A DNA stretch of 64,000 bases from Chitinophaga sp. XS-30 (GCF_008086345.1 NZ_CP043006.1:4958032-5022031), one strand, 5' to 3'; positions 8,871 through 18,315 are shown, counted from the first letter of the stretch. Translations and numbers: made by a program. The notes: a model not told the origin generated them from the letters alone.

Positions 8871-9710
8871 ATGCGATGCCTTTGGTGTTTACTACTGCTG
8901 GCGTTCAACAGCAGCTACGCACAATCCAGCCATTTATTACAGGGTACCTGGGAAGGTGTGCACCATATCGCGCACATCAAAGACAGCGCTTACATCAGCA
9001 TTACGATCCATAACGTTTCCGGACAAACATTTAGCGGCACTTCCTATGGGCACTTCTTTGAAAATCCCGGCCAAAACTATTACCGCAGCAACATCAAAGG
9101 CCATATCAACGGCAACAAAGTGATCATCGATATGCTCCCGCACAGGGAAGCAAAACTGGCATCCTACCCTACCTTCTACTGGTGTACCGGCCGCTCGGTG
9201 CTGCTGCTGCAAAAGGATAGCAACAACTATGTACTGGCCGGACAACCTGATCCGGACGGATGCCTGACCGGCCCGATGCAGCTGAGGAAAAAGGTGGAGG
9301 CGCAGGCTGATGAAGCGGACAAAAGAGCGGAACATATCCCCGGTGCGGCAGAAAAATACATGACGCGCCGCAACATCCTCACGCAAACCATTCCGCTGCA
9401 AAACCGCATTTTCCGCATCGCCTTGTCTGATAACGGCACCATCGATGGCGATACCGTTTCTGTTTACTTCTCAGGAAAGCTGGTGGCGGACCGGCTGGCA
9501 TTGACGGCAACACCATTCATCATTCACCTGGAAGCCAGTGACACAACAGACAATGAGCTGATCATGTACGCGGAGAACGAAGGCAGCGTGCCTCCCAATA
9601 CCGCATTGATGATCATCTATGCCGATAACAGGACTTACCCGGTGAACCTGAAAGCCGGATACCGGAACAATGCGCTCGTCAGATTCGTGCTGCCATCCAA
9701 TCCAAAATAA
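8871..9710 (+). CDS. Secreted protein of unknown function
   Basis: 279 residues from the ATG at 8871, chosen because it gives a clean signal peptide (MRCLWCLLLLAFNSSYAQ); ATG 8847 in the same frame would add 8 residues. The N-terminal half (LLQGTWEGVHHIAHIKDSAY and following) looks like a lipocalin-like or extracellular beta-strand domain. The C-terminal part, with NGTIDGDTVSVYFSG and later VPPNTALMIIYADNRTYPVN, resembles a beta-sandwich seen in other Bacteroidota exported proteins. No catalytic motif was recognised. It stands alone after the pump gene; the downstream gene runs in the opposite direction. Confidence 0.75.
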   Translation: MRCLWCLLLLAFNSSYAQSSHLLQGTWEGVHHIAHIKDSAYISITIHNVSGQTFSGTSYGHFFENPGQNYYRSNIKGHINGNKVIIDMLPHREAKLASYPTFYWCTGRSVLLLQKDSNNYVLAGQPDPDGCLTGPMQLRKKVEAQADEADKRAEHIPGAAEKYMTRRNILTQTIPLQNRIFRIALSDNGTIDGDTVSVYFSGKLVADRLALTATPFIIHLEASDTTDNELIMYAENEGSVPPNTALMIIYADNRTYPVNLKAGYRNNALVRFVLPSNPK

Positions 9711-9790
9711 CGATCATCTGTACTGGTAACAGTCCCTGTTCGATAACCCTGAAAGCAGGTTGCCGGACCAATGCCGTCGTCAGCTTTGTG

Positions 9791-10687
9791 TTATCCTCCC
9801 ACCCGCACATGCAAGAACAGGTTCACGCCTTCCAGCTCCTTCCCTACGCGGATATGCCGCCTGTCCGCCCCGGCTTCCAGTGCCATGGCCTGCAACGATT
9901 CCGCGGAGCGGTGATGCAGGTACCAGTCCCCTGCCAGTTCCATACAGCTGCGGCTGGGGTTCTGATCGCTGAAATTACCGATGATCACTTCGCCGCCGGG
10001 CTTCGTCCAGCTGATGAACTTGCGCAACAGCTTCACGAACACACTGTCCTCGAAATAATCGAACAGGCCGGCGCTCCACACCAGGTCGAACTGCTCGTCC
10101 GTCGCAAAACGGAATATATTCTGATGGATGAAACGGATGTGCTGCAGGTTTGTCTCATTCAGCTCAGTGGCATAAGCGATCGCATTTTCATCGGCCTCCA
10201 CACAGGTGGCCTGCAAAGCGCCGGAAGGAATGCGGGTGAAAACTTCCGCAAGATCACGCGCCGGGCCGCTGGCGACATTCAGCAGGCGCAACGGGGCGGA
10301 TGAGAGACGGTTGAGGATCATCCGGATAAAATAATCCTTCCTGTTCCTGACCGCTTTTGTTGCCGGCTGATTGTTCCAGTAGGTGTCCCATTTCGCAAAA
10401 CGGCGGTCCGCCGAAACATGCTGGCGGTAGATCTTGTCGATGATCAGGAAATCGCCTGCATAACCGAAGGGCTTCTGCCGGCAATGGCCGTGCAGCGTGT
10501 TTTCCATGCCTTCCACATCAAAACCGCTTTGCAGCTGCTCCATTTCTCCGGCACTAAGCCTGCCGCACTTGTAATCATGGGAAAGCTGATCGAAAATACT
10601 GTTGAGGGCATCATACTCTTTCGTATCAGGACCGCCCTTGGCGATGACCTCCTGAAGAAAAGCGAGGGGTTGATAAACTGTTTCCAT
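9791..10687 (-). CDS. Class I SAM-dependent methyltransferase with GYAGD motif (PhcB-like)
   Basis: 298 residues from the ATG at 10687; the open frame goes on to 10882, but a -7-like CATCTTTA (complement of 10732-10739) fits the later start. Motif I for SAM binding is LLNVASGPARDL (about residues 137-148), followed by acidic VEADENAIAYA and the FDLVWSAGLFDYF segment. Upstream of it, KPFGYAGDFLIIDKIY is the hallmark of the group often annotated as extracellular factor 3-hydroxypalmitic acid methyl ester synthesis protein, the group of Ralstonia PhcB. The substrate cannot be read from the sequence; a fatty-acid-type acceptor is inferred from that likeness. It is divergent from the monooxygenase and hybrid kinase genes. 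Confidence 0.78.
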   Translation of the reverse strand: METVYQPLAFLQEVIAKGGPDTKEYDALNSIFDQLSHDYKCGRLSAGEMEQLQSGFDVEGMENTLHGHCRQKPFGYAGDFLIIDKIYRQHVSADRRFAKWDTYWNNQPATKAVRNRKDYFIRMILNRLSSAPLRLLNVASGPARDLAEVFTRIPSGALQATCVEADENAIAYATELNETNLQHIRFIHQNIFRFATDEQFDLVWSAGLFDYFEDSVFVKLLRKFISWTKPGGEVIIGNFSDQNPSRSCMELAGDWYLHHRSAESLQAMALEAGADRRHIRVGKELEGVNLFLHVRVGG

Positions 10688-10731
10688 TCGGGGTTGTGTT
10701 TTAAGATTTTCAATACGTGTTGACGGTGTAA

Positions 10732-10853
10732 AGATGGGATGATAACGGGGCGGGAAGTTGGCACGATTAACGGAAAGGGCATTCCGGTTAATGACTTGCA
10801 AATCCGTTAAGTGAAACGGCAGCTGCGTTAATTCGCCTGCTTCTGCATCTTTG
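10732..10853. promoter_or_regulatory. Divergent promoter region with CGTTAA words and an imperfect dyad
   Basis: An imperfect inverted repeat at 10767-10791 pairs TTAACGGAA with TTCCGGTTAA (one extra base). Further CCGTTAA (10804-10810) and GCGTTAA (10825-10831) follow. CATCTTTG at 10846-10853 is a -7-like word for the monooxygenase, and the complement of 10732-10739 is CATCTTTA for the methyltransferase. The dyad and repeated words lie between the two, where one regulator could control both directions. Confidence 0.4.
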
Positions 10854-10890
10854 ACCGGAATTAGTTTAGCGGTATAAAACACCCCAAATC

Positions 10891-12399
10891 ATGAAAAACA
10901 TCGGCATTATCGGGGCAGGCCTCAGCGGCCTGGCAACCGCGAAAGCATTCTTACAGGCGGGATACCGCGTTACCGTTATTGAAAAGGCCGCAGCCATCGG
11001 CGGCGTATGGGAAAAAAGCCGTTCCTACCTGGGCGTGGCCACACAAACCACCCGGGATGAATATGCTTATTCTGACTATCCCATGCCTGCGGATTATCCG
11101 CTATGGCCTTCCGGGGAACAGGTGCAGGCATACCTCACCGGTTACGCCCGGCACTTCGGCATCCTGCCGTTTATCCGCTTCCGCACAGAGCTGGTCAGTC
11201 TTCAGTATCATCATGGCCAGTGGTACATGCAGGTCCGCAATCTCAACGAAGGCACAGACGATATCATGAGCTTCGATTTTGTGGTGATCTGTACCGGCAC
11301 GTTCCACAAACCGCACATCCCGGCTTTTCCGGGCCTGCAATCGTTCCGCGAAGCGGGAGGGCAGGTGTTGCATTCCAGCCAGGTGAATGATGAAGCATTA
11401 TTGAAAGACCGGTCTGTAGCCGTTATCGGGTTTGCCAAGTCCGCCACGGACATCGCCACGCTGGCAGCGGACCGCAGCCGGGACTGTGCGCTGGTGTACC
11501 GCAAGGCGCAGTGGAAAGTGCCGCGGTATTTCGGGAACCTGGTGAACATGCGTTACCTGCTCTTCTCCCGTTTTTCAGAAGCATTTTTTGATGCGCCGCA
11601 CAAAACCGGTTTCCAGCGCTACCTCCATTCAGCCGGCAGGGTGATGGTATGGATGCAATGGCGCGGACTGGAACTGCTGCTGAAAAAACAGTTCTCCCTG
11701 AAAACCTGCGGCATGGTGCCATCCCACCGGATAGAAGACCAGATCAGCTGCAGCCTGGGCGTAGCGCCGGAAGGTTTCTACGAAAAAGTAAAGAGCGGCC
11801 GCATCAGGGCTATCAGATCGGAGATCGCGCATTTCGAGGGAAGGAAAATGGTATTGCGCAACGGTGAAGAACTTACGCCGGACCTGGTGGTTTGCGGCAC
11901 CGGCTTTACACAAGGGCTTCCCTTCCTGGAAAAGATCCACCGGGAGAAGATCATTGCGCCGGACGGCAGCTACCAGCTGTTCCGCAATCTCATTCATCCG
12001 GACGTGCCGCAGCTGGGCTTTGTGGGCTTCAATTCCAGCCTCTTCACCACGCTGACCTCTGAAGTGGCCGCCAACTGGATGGTGCAATACGAAAAGGGCA
12101 TCCTGCAGCTGCCGGGCCGCGGTAAAATGGCGGAAGATATGCGTTACATCGCCCGCTGGCGCAAACAGGGCCGGCCCATATCTTCCGAGTTCAGCGGCAC
12201 CTGCGTGGCGCCTTTCAACTTCATGCACCTGGACCAGCTGATGCGGGATATGGGTTTGCGTACCAGGGCTACACGCTGGCTGCCTTATGAATTTTTCAAG
12301 CCTATAAACCCGAAAGATTATCGTATTTTGCTGGAGCAAATACGCCCCGGGGGCCACAAACAGGTCCATGTCCACCCCCAACCAGGTCTAATCCGTTAA
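10891..12399 (+). CDS. Flavin-containing monooxygenase
   Basis: 502 residues. FAD-binding GAGLSG is at residues 7-12 with the acidic end of the fold at VTVIEKA. A second dinucleotide fold (SVAVIGFAKSATDIATLA, about residue 175-192) should bind NADPH. Between them lies CTGTFHKPHIPAFPGLQSF, the region of the FMO fingerprint. A late ATG motif-like VVCGTGFTQGLPFL closes the FAD site. FMOs and related Baeyer-Villiger enzymes add one oxygen atom to N, S or carbonyl groups of small, often hydrophobic molecules. The hybrid kinase starts 4 bp after the stop, so both are on one transcript, divergent from the methyltransferase. Confidence 0.88.
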   Translation: MKNIGIIGAGLSGLATAKAFLQAGYRVTVIEKAAAIGGVWEKSRSYLGVATQTTRDEYAYSDYPMPADYPLWPSGEQVQAYLTGYARHFGILPFIRFRTELVSLQYHHGQWYMQVRNLNEGTDDIMSFDFVVICTGTFHKPHIPAFPGLQSFREAGGQVLHSSQVNDEALLKDRSVAVIGFAKSATDIATLAADRSRDCALVYRKAQWKVPRYFGNLVNMRYLLFSRFSEAFFDAPHKTGFQRYLHSAGRVMVWMQWRGLELLLKKQFSLKTCGMVPSHRIEDQISCSLGVAPEGFYEKVKSGRIRAIRSEIAHFEGRKMVLRNGEELTPDLVVCGTGFTQGLPFLEKIHREKIIAPDGSYQLFRNLIHPDVPQLGFVGFNSSLFTTLTSEVAANWMVQYEKGILQLPGRGKMAEDMRYIARWRKQGRPISSEFSGTCVAPFNFMHLDQLMRDMGLRTRATRWLPYEFFKPINPKDYRILLEQIRPGGHKQVHVHPQPGLIR

Positions 12400-12403
12400 T
12401 TGT

Positions 12404-14725
12404 ATGCACGAATCCACCAGCATAGCCATGCTGCAGCAAAAGATCAGAGCGCTGGAAAAAGAGAATGCCCTGTTACGCCGCCAGAATATTCACCAGGCGA
12501 GTGGCAGCGCCGTAAAGGTGCCGGAACATTTTAAACCTTTATTCGTTGAAGCCGAAGCTGCCGTAAAGCAATATTTTTCCGACGTCAGGATGGACCCCAC
12601 CAAAGGCACCATCGAGATCAGCGATGAAAGATATGTACTGGTGCGCGCCTCCGCTTTATCCAAAGACTTTCTGGGCAGCGTGCTGAACCTGTATGCGGAC
12701 AGAGGGGAAACAGAGGCCTTCAACATCGGGCGGAACTTCCTCTTCGATATATCCCATGCCATCGGCATGAACGATGCCAAGGCATTCCATGAAAAGATGC
12801 AGCTCACCGATCCTATTTCAAAACTCTCCGCCGGCACGGTACACTTTGCCTATGCCGGATGGGCCTTTGTAGACATCCTGCCGGAAAGCCATCCATCCCC
12901 GGACGATAATTTCTACCTGGTGTACAACCATCCGTATTCCTTTGAGGCAGATGCCTGGAAGCGCGCGGGAGAATTGTCCAAATGGCCGGTATGCATTATG
13001 AGCGCCGGTTATTCCTCAGGCTGGTGCGAAGAGAGTTTCGGCATTCCGCTGACGGCGGTGGAAGTAAGCTGCACAGGGCAAGGGCATGAACAATGCACCT
13101 TTATCATGTCTCCCCCGCACATGATCGAAAAACACCTGGAGCAATATCAGCAGAAGCAGGTAAAAAGAGAGCAGACGGCCATCCCGGCATTCTTTCAGCG
13201 GAAGGTGGTGGAAGAGCAGATGGAAAAAGCGCGGATGATGGCGGAGGAATCATCAAAGGCCAAATCCGATTTCGTAGCCAATATGAGCCATGAGATCAGA
13301 ACGCCGCTGGGGGCTATCATCGGGTATGCGGACCTGCTGAACAAAACGCCGCTCAGCGCCCGGCAGCAGGAATATCTTCATGCCATCCAGACCTCCGGCA
13401 ACAGCCTGCTGGCGATCATCAATGATATTATGGACCTCTCCCGGCTGGACGCCCGGAAGATAGATATAGAATGCAGCCCGGTCTCCCTGCCGGACCTGTT
13501 CCGGAATGTGCAGACCATGCTGGAATCCAAGGCCAGGGGCAAAGGCCTGCAATACCGTTCGCACATCGATCCGCGCCTCAGTTTTCCTGTGCTGGGAGAC
13601 AGCCTGCGCCTGACGCAGATATTGCTGAACCTCATCGGCAACGCCATCAAGTTCACCGAAAAAGGAGGAATAGATATTCAGTGTTTGATCACATCTGCCG
13701 GCGCCACATCGGTGCAGGTACAGATACGGATATCGGATACCGGCATCGGTATCGCTCCTGAAAAACTGGCGTTGATATTCGACCGTTTTACCCAGGCGGA
13801 CACCACCATCACCCGCAAATATGGCGGCACCGGGCTTGGGCTGGCCATCACCCGGGAACTTGTTGCCCTCCACAACGGCACCATCGATGTCAGCAGTGAA
13901 GAAAACAAGGGCACCACTTTCCTGATCAGCATTCCGTTTGAAAAGGCCGAACCGGCCCAGGTCACCACCGTTTCCCGGAAGCCTGCTACCTGCAGGGAGC
14001 ACCGGCATGTGCTGCTGGTAGAGGACAATCCCGCCAACCAGCAAGTGGTAGATTACATGCTGAAACAAAGCGGCTACACCGTGAGCGTTGCCAGCAACGG
14101 GGAACAGGCGATCGACTATCTTCGCACGGCGCATGCGGACATTATTCTGATGGACCTCCATATGCCCGGAATGGACGGCTATGAAACCACGGTCGAGATC
14201 AGAAAGACCCTCGGGCTGCATACGCCCGTCATCGCCTTTACCGCGCACGTCTTCGGCAAAGACGACGACAAATACCTGGAAGCCGGCATGAACGGCTATC
14301 TCACCAAACCCGTCAGGCAGGAAGAAATGGTGGAGATGATCACCCTGCACACGCAGCCGCCTGTAACGGACCTGGGTTACCTGCTGGAGCAGACCAGGGG
14401 CAATCATGTTTTTATCATGAATATGATCGGAACGTTCGTAGCGGACAATCCCCCCGCAATAGCAGCCCTGGAAAAAGCCATCAGCGCAAATGACCGGGAG
14501 AACATGTACAAGATCGCCCATACCCTGCGTACATCCACGGGGCTTTTTGGCCTGCAATCGGCTATCGGAGAAGCTTTGCAGCATATAGAACAGGCCGGGC
14601 CGGATGTGGCCGCGGCATTGGATAAGGTAAAAGCGATCTGTGCCAGGGCAGTGGAAGAACTGCAACGGATGACACCGGAAAAACTGCAGCGGCTTACACC
14701 GTCCGGTGAGACATCAGCAGAATGA
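12404..14725 (+). CDS. Hybrid sensor kinase with XylR-N/V4R ligand domain, REC and HPt
   Basis: 773 residues, no membrane segment. Order: short coiled coil (8-25); XylR-N-like domain (~45-170); V4R domain ending in GWCEESFGIPLTAVEVSC and QGHEQCTF (~200-235); linker helix; HisKA with phosphoacceptor H296 in MSHEIRTPL; HATPase with NLIGNAIKF, DTGIGIAPE and GGTGLGLAI; receiver with D584 in ILMDLHMPGMDGYE; and HPt with H706 in KIAHTLRTSTGLFGL. XylR-N/V4R domains in XylR and DmpR bind aromatic or other hydrophobic molecules in the cytoplasm. The fusion implies that ligand binding starts a phosphorelay H296 to D584 to H706 and then to an outside regulator. No output domain is present. It is co-transcribed with the monooxygenase. 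Confidence 0.9.
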   Translation: MHESTSIAMLQQKIRALEKENALLRRQNIHQASGSAVKVPEHFKPLFVEAEAAVKQYFSDVRMDPTKGTIEISDERYVLVRASALSKDFLGSVLNLYADRGETEAFNIGRNFLFDISHAIGMNDAKAFHEKMQLTDPISKLSAGTVHFAYAGWAFVDILPESHPSPDDNFYLVYNHPYSFEADAWKRAGELSKWPVCIMSAGYSSGWCEESFGIPLTAVEVSCTGQGHEQCTFIMSPPHMIEKHLEQYQQKQVKREQTAIPAFFQRKVVEEQMEKARMMAEESSKAKSDFVANMSHEIRTPLGAIIGYADLLNKTPLSARQQEYLHAIQTSGNSLLAIINDIMDLSRLDARKIDIECSPVSLPDLFRNVQTMLESKARGKGLQYRSHIDPRLSFPVLGDSLRLTQILLNLIGNAIKFTEKGGIDIQCLITSAGATSVQVQIRISDTGIGIAPEKLALIFDRFTQADTTITRKYGGTGLGLAITRELVALHNGTIDVSSEENKGTTFLISIPFEKAEPAQVTTVSRKPATCREHRHVLLVEDNPANQQVVDYMLKQSGYTVSVASNGEQAIDYLRTAHADIILMDLHMPGMDGYETTVEIRKTLGLHTPVIAFTAHVFGKDDDKYLEAGMNGYLTKPVRQEEMVEMITLHTQPPVTDLGYLLEQTRGNHVFIMNMIGTFVADNPPAIAALEKAISANDRENMYKIAHTLRTSTGLFGLQSAIGEALQHIEQAGPDVAAALDKVKAICARAVEELQRMTPEKLQRLTPSGETSAE

Positions 14726-14727
14726 AC

Positions 14728-15448
14728 TCATCTTTTTTCTTGGGGAGAAATAGCCACCATGGCTTCATCGCTCATAACGGCATAACCGCCGTCCGTTTTG
14801 ATCCAGCGTTTTACTTCCTTCAGGTTGATGATATAGGAATTGTGAATGCGGAAGAAACCATGCCCGCCCAGGATCATCTCATATTCCTTCAGGTTCTTGC
14901 TCACCATGATCTGGCGGCCGCAGGAAAAAGATCGTGTAGGGACCTTTGGCTTCCAGCCGGATGATATTGGAAAGGGAAATATAATCCACTCCTTCCGAAG
15001 TAGAGAGGCTGATGGAATAGTCCTCATCCGAAGCCTTCCGGAAATTCCGGAGCAATACCTCCAGCCGCTGGTCCTCTCCCTGCCCGCCAAGTTGCTTCAC
15101 CGCTTTGGCTACCGCCTGCTCCAGCTCCTCCAGGTTGATAGGCTTGAGCAGGTAATCCACCGCGCTGAACTTGATGGCCTGGATGGCATAATGATCAAAG
15201 GCGGTGGTAAAGATCACATGGAACTGGTGGTCGCTGACCTGCTGCAGCACATCAAATGCAGTACCTGTTTGCATTTCAATATCCATGAACACAATACGGG
15301 GATGATGCTGGTTGATAAAAGCAACGGCTTCATCCACGGAAGATGCGGTACCGGCTACTTCCAGCTGGGGGCAAAAGTCACGGACCAGGTTGCTCAGAAA
15401 ATCACGGCTCAGTTTTTCATCTTCAACGATCAGCGCGCTGTGTTTCAT
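14728..15448 (-). pseudogene. LytTR-family response regulator, frameshifted
   Basis: From the ATG at 15448 the frame encodes a receiver domain with phosphoacceptor D56 (IVFMDIEM) and DYLLKPI, then the first strands of a LytTR DNA-binding domain up to KGPYTIFFL near 14940. The rest of LytTR (GRQIMVSKNLKEYEMIL to PQEKR, stop at 14728) lies in another frame. The switch occurs at CTGCGGCCGC on the minus strand, around 14925-14940, after a run of five T. An exact repair cannot be chosen from the sequence; the net change is one base extra or two missing. As it stands the product lacks most of its DNA-binding domain. It follows the LytS-type kinase by 49 bp in the same operon. A sequencing error remains possible. 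Confidence 0.75.
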
Positions 15449-15497
15449 ACATGCTTGTTTGAGGTTTGGACAAAAATATTAAAACAGGTGAATATAT

Positions 15498-16328
15498 TCA
15501 GGTAATGACCAGTACGGCCCTGTTCCCCTCCTCCCCGGATTCCAGGTGGCGGCTGATCTTGCGGTCGTGCTGCTTGTTGAAGATCTGTATCCGTCTGCCC
15601 AGCAGGTCTTCCCGGTTATCATAGATCCCTTTCATCTGCTCCTGCCGCAGCGATTGCGGGCGGTTGCCGCCGTTGTCCGTCACCTCGATCTGAATCCCTT
15701 CCTCCGTACCAAAAAGCCTGATATGAATGCGGCCGGTCACGGATTGGTCCAGGTTCAGCACTCCGCGGTACAAGGCATCTTCCAGCAAGGTATGGGTGAT
15801 CAGTGGCGGAACGCCGGTTTGCTCCACTTCTTCATCCAGTTCCACATCAAATTCAAAACGGCCCGGAAAGCGGTATTGTTCGAGGCGAAGATAGGCCGCG
15901 ATCAACTCACTTTCATCTTTCAGGCGAATGAACACCTCGTCCCCGAAAGCGATCACTTTCCGCAGAAAGCCCGAAAACTGTCCGATATATTGCAGGGATG
16001 TACGTTTATCGTCTTTCGCGATAAAATACTGCAAGGCATTGAGGGAATTGAACAGGAAATGCGGGTTCAGCCGGGCCTGCAGTATCTTCAGCTTCAGCAG
16101 CTGGTTCAGCTGCTCTATTTCTTCCTGCTGCTCCCGCGCCCGCCGGGCCAGCCGCCGGTACCGGAAAAAGCACCCTGCAACCGCCGCCAGCAGCAGGCAT
16201 AAAACAATCCCCCCCAACGGCACAAGATACCCCGGCACTTCCTGTTGTAATGATTCAGCCCGGACCCTCTTTACCAATAGCAGCAGTGCAATACAGCCTG
16301 CCGGGCAAACAATCCTTACGATGCGCAT
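15498..16328 (-). CDS. LytS/YehU-type sensor histidine kinase with altered N-box
   Basis: 276 residues from the ATG at 16328. Two hydrophobic segments lie near residues 5-20 and 36-56, then a coiled coil and the His_kinase domain with H90 in RLNPHFLFNSLNALQ. The ATP-binding N-box, usually ENAIKHG in this family, reads EDALYRG here: the magnesium-binding asparagine is aspartate (D184) and the histidine is arginine. The later DNG of the next box is present (TDNGGNRP). ATP binding may thus be weak or lost. It lies directly upstream of the frameshifted LytTR regulator, its expected partner, so the pair may be decaying together. Confidence 0.8.
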   Translation of the reverse strand: MRIVRIVCPAGCIALLLLVKRVRAESLQQEVPGYLVPLGGIVLCLLLAAVAGCFFRYRRLARRAREQQEEIEQLNQLLKLKILQARLNPHFLFNSLNALQYFIAKDDKRTSLQYIGQFSGFLRKVIAFGDEVFIRLKDESELIAAYLRLEQYRFPGRFEFDVELDEEVEQTGVPPLITHTLLEDALYRGVLNLDQSVTGRIHIRLFGTEEGIQIEVTDNGGNRPQSLRQEQMKGIYDNREDLLGRRIQIFNKQHDRKISRHLESGEEGNRAVLVIT

Positions 16329-16455
16329 ATAGGCCAAATATCCCCAAAACGTCAGGAATACAGCCGTTCACTTAATGGAAACATAATTTGGCTTAACGAA
16401 TGCACATCTGTCTGATTATATGTATCTTGACAGCTTAAAGACATTGGCCATACCT

Positions 16456-18315
16456 ATGCCTGGATACCTTCTTTCAGTGCTGTTCCTTTTTATATTTACC
16501 GCGGTCCCGGCGCAGCCGGATCACCCGCAGCATACGGACGGGGCTGCCCGCACATTCCTCGTATGGGAAGACAGCAGCCGCGCAGCTACCGTCAGCGAAG
16601 CACTGGAAGCATACCATACCGGCAGGTTCTCCCCGCTGGACCCGCCTTACCTTAATCCCGGCTTCACCACATCCGTTTACTGGGTAGCGCTGGAAATGCC
16701 CCCGCAACAGGAAGCGCTGATCCTCGTGGCGGACAATGCGCATATCAATCATCTTGAATGGTATGCCGTAACGGATGGTCATGCGGATTCCCTGGCCGTA
16801 ACGGGCGATTTTCACCCTTTCCGCCAGCGGCCGGTCATCTATAACACCTTTGCCTTCCCGCTGCAGCCCCGCGCGCCCTTGCACCTGCTGAAAGTGGACA
16901 AGGCATTCGAATCCCTGCAGGCACCGCTGAAGATCGTAACCCGGCAGGAGCTGCAGGACAACCGTTCCGAAGAAGCGCTGATGAACGGCATCCTGACCGG
17001 TATCATCCTGCTGATCGTGCTGTTCGGCATCTTCCTTTTCCTGACCACCCGCGAGCCGGTATATGGCTGGTATGCCTTGTATGTGCTGAACATGCTGGGC
17101 TGGATATGGGCCAACAAGGGGCTGGGGTTCCACTTCCTCTGGCCGGACTCCTACTATTTCCCCAGCCGGTCCAGGCTCGCTTTTGCCACCGCCAACCTCA
17201 TCATCGGGGTACAGTTTTTAAGCGCGTTCATCGGGCTGGATAAAAATAGCCGTATCAGAAAGGTCATGCGGGTATTCCAGGTCATCTGGGGTGTTATCCT
17301 GCTGCTGATCCTCTGGCCGATGGATTACAGGGTGTTCGGGGAATACAGCATGAGCCTGCAAAGCAGCATTCCCGTGTTCACCCTGATCGCGGTACTTTTC
17401 ATTGCCGCCGCGCTCGTGCAGCAGATCAGGAAAGGAAATACTCCTGCACTCATTTACCTCGTGGCCACCCTCGTGTTACTCGTTTTTGTGACACTGGAAA
17501 GCCTCTATCACCTCGGCTCTGTGAAGCTGCCGGAATTTTTCGCGCACTTCGGCATATTCACCGGGGTAGTGCTGGAAATGATCATCATCACCTTCGGGCT
17601 GGCCGCACGTTTCAACTTCTACCGAAAAGAAAAGGAAGCCGTACTGGTGCAGATGCATGAACAGCAAAAAGCATTGACGGATACCATCATCACGGTAGAA
17701 GCGGAACAGCGGAAAGCGCTGGCAGACAAGCTGCACGATGAGATCGGCTCCATGCTCTCCCTCACTTCCCTGCATCTTGGCGCAGCCAGGAACGGCGGAC
17801 CGGCTAACGGGGAAAAGCTGGAACAGGCTTCCGGTTTGCTGATGACCATCAGCCAGACCATCCGCAATATCAGCCACCAGCTGACTCCCGTAGCCATTGA
17901 AAAATACGGGCTGCTGCATGCCATCAGCGACATGGTGCAGATCGCCAATTCCTCCGGCAGGGTCAGGATAGAACTCGTGCTGATCGGCTTCCGGAACGAA
18001 CAGTCCTATCCATCGAATTACCAGCATACCATTTACCGTATCATACAGGAGCTGCTGCAGAATATCATCAAACATGCCGATGCCTCCAATGTATTGATAC
18101 AGCTGGTGGAGCTGGAAGAAAGCTGCACGATCATGGTGGAGGACAACGGCAGGGGTTTTGATCCTGCCCAGGCCGGGCCCGGCCTTCTCCGCAGCGTACG
18201 CGCGAAAGTAGATTACCTGCAGGGCCGCATGGATATTGACAGCCAGCCGCAACAGGGAACCATGACCAATATCGAGATCCCTTTACCGGGAAAAACATTG
18301 ACAGAACAGCACTAA
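16456..18315 (+). CDS. 7TMR-DISM sensor histidine kinase (NarX/DesK-type core)
   Basis: 619 residues from the ATG at 16456, which gives a signal peptide (MPGYLLSVLFLFIFTAVPAQ). An in-frame ATG at 16420 would overlap a -7-like TATCTTGA (16423-16430), so the later start is preferred. An extracytoplasmic 7TMR-DISM extracellular domain (~25-160) is followed by about seven membrane segments (~175-395), a coiled coil and a HisKA_3 core with phosphoacceptor H427 in ADKLHDEIGSML. The HATPase has QELLQNIIKHAD and VEDNGRGFDP. The extracellular domain of this family resembles carbohydrate-binding folds; its ligand is unknown. The NarL-type regulator starts 15 bp downstream and is the likely partner. Confidence 0.9.
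   Translation: MPGYLLSVLFLFIFTAVPAQPDHPQHTDGAARTFLVWEDSSRAATVSEALEAYHTGRFSPLDPPYLNPGFTTSVYWVALEMPPQQEALILVADNAHINHLEWYAVTDGHADSLAVTGDFHPFRQRPVIYNTFAFPLQPRAPLHLLKVDKAFESLQAPLKIVTRQELQDNRSEEALMNGILTGIILLIVLFGIFLFLTTREPVYGWYALYVLNMLGWIWANKGLGFHFLWPDSYYFPSRSRLAFATANLIIGVQFLSAFIGLDKNSRIRKVMRVFQVIWGVILLLILWPMDYRVFGEYSMSLQSSIPVFTLIAVLFIAAALVQQIRKGNTPALIYLVATLVLLVFVTLESLYHLGSVKLPEFFAHFGIFTGVVLEMIIITFGLAARFNFYRKEKEAVLVQMHEQQKALTDTIITVEAEQRKALADKLHDEIGSMLSLTSLHLGAARNGGPANGEKLEQASGLLMTISQTIRNISHQLTPVAIEKYGLLHAISDMVQIANSSGRVRIELVLIGFRNEQSYPSNYQHTIYRIIQELLQNIIKHADASNVLIQLVELEESCTIMVEDNGRGFDPAQAGPGLLRSVRAKVDYLQGRMDIDSQPQQGTMTNIEIPLPGKTLTEQH

Noticed and set aside
13253..14665. 470-codon minus-strand frame opposite the hybrid kinase
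   Set aside because: No recognisable domain; the plus strand has all kinase, receiver and HPt motifs.
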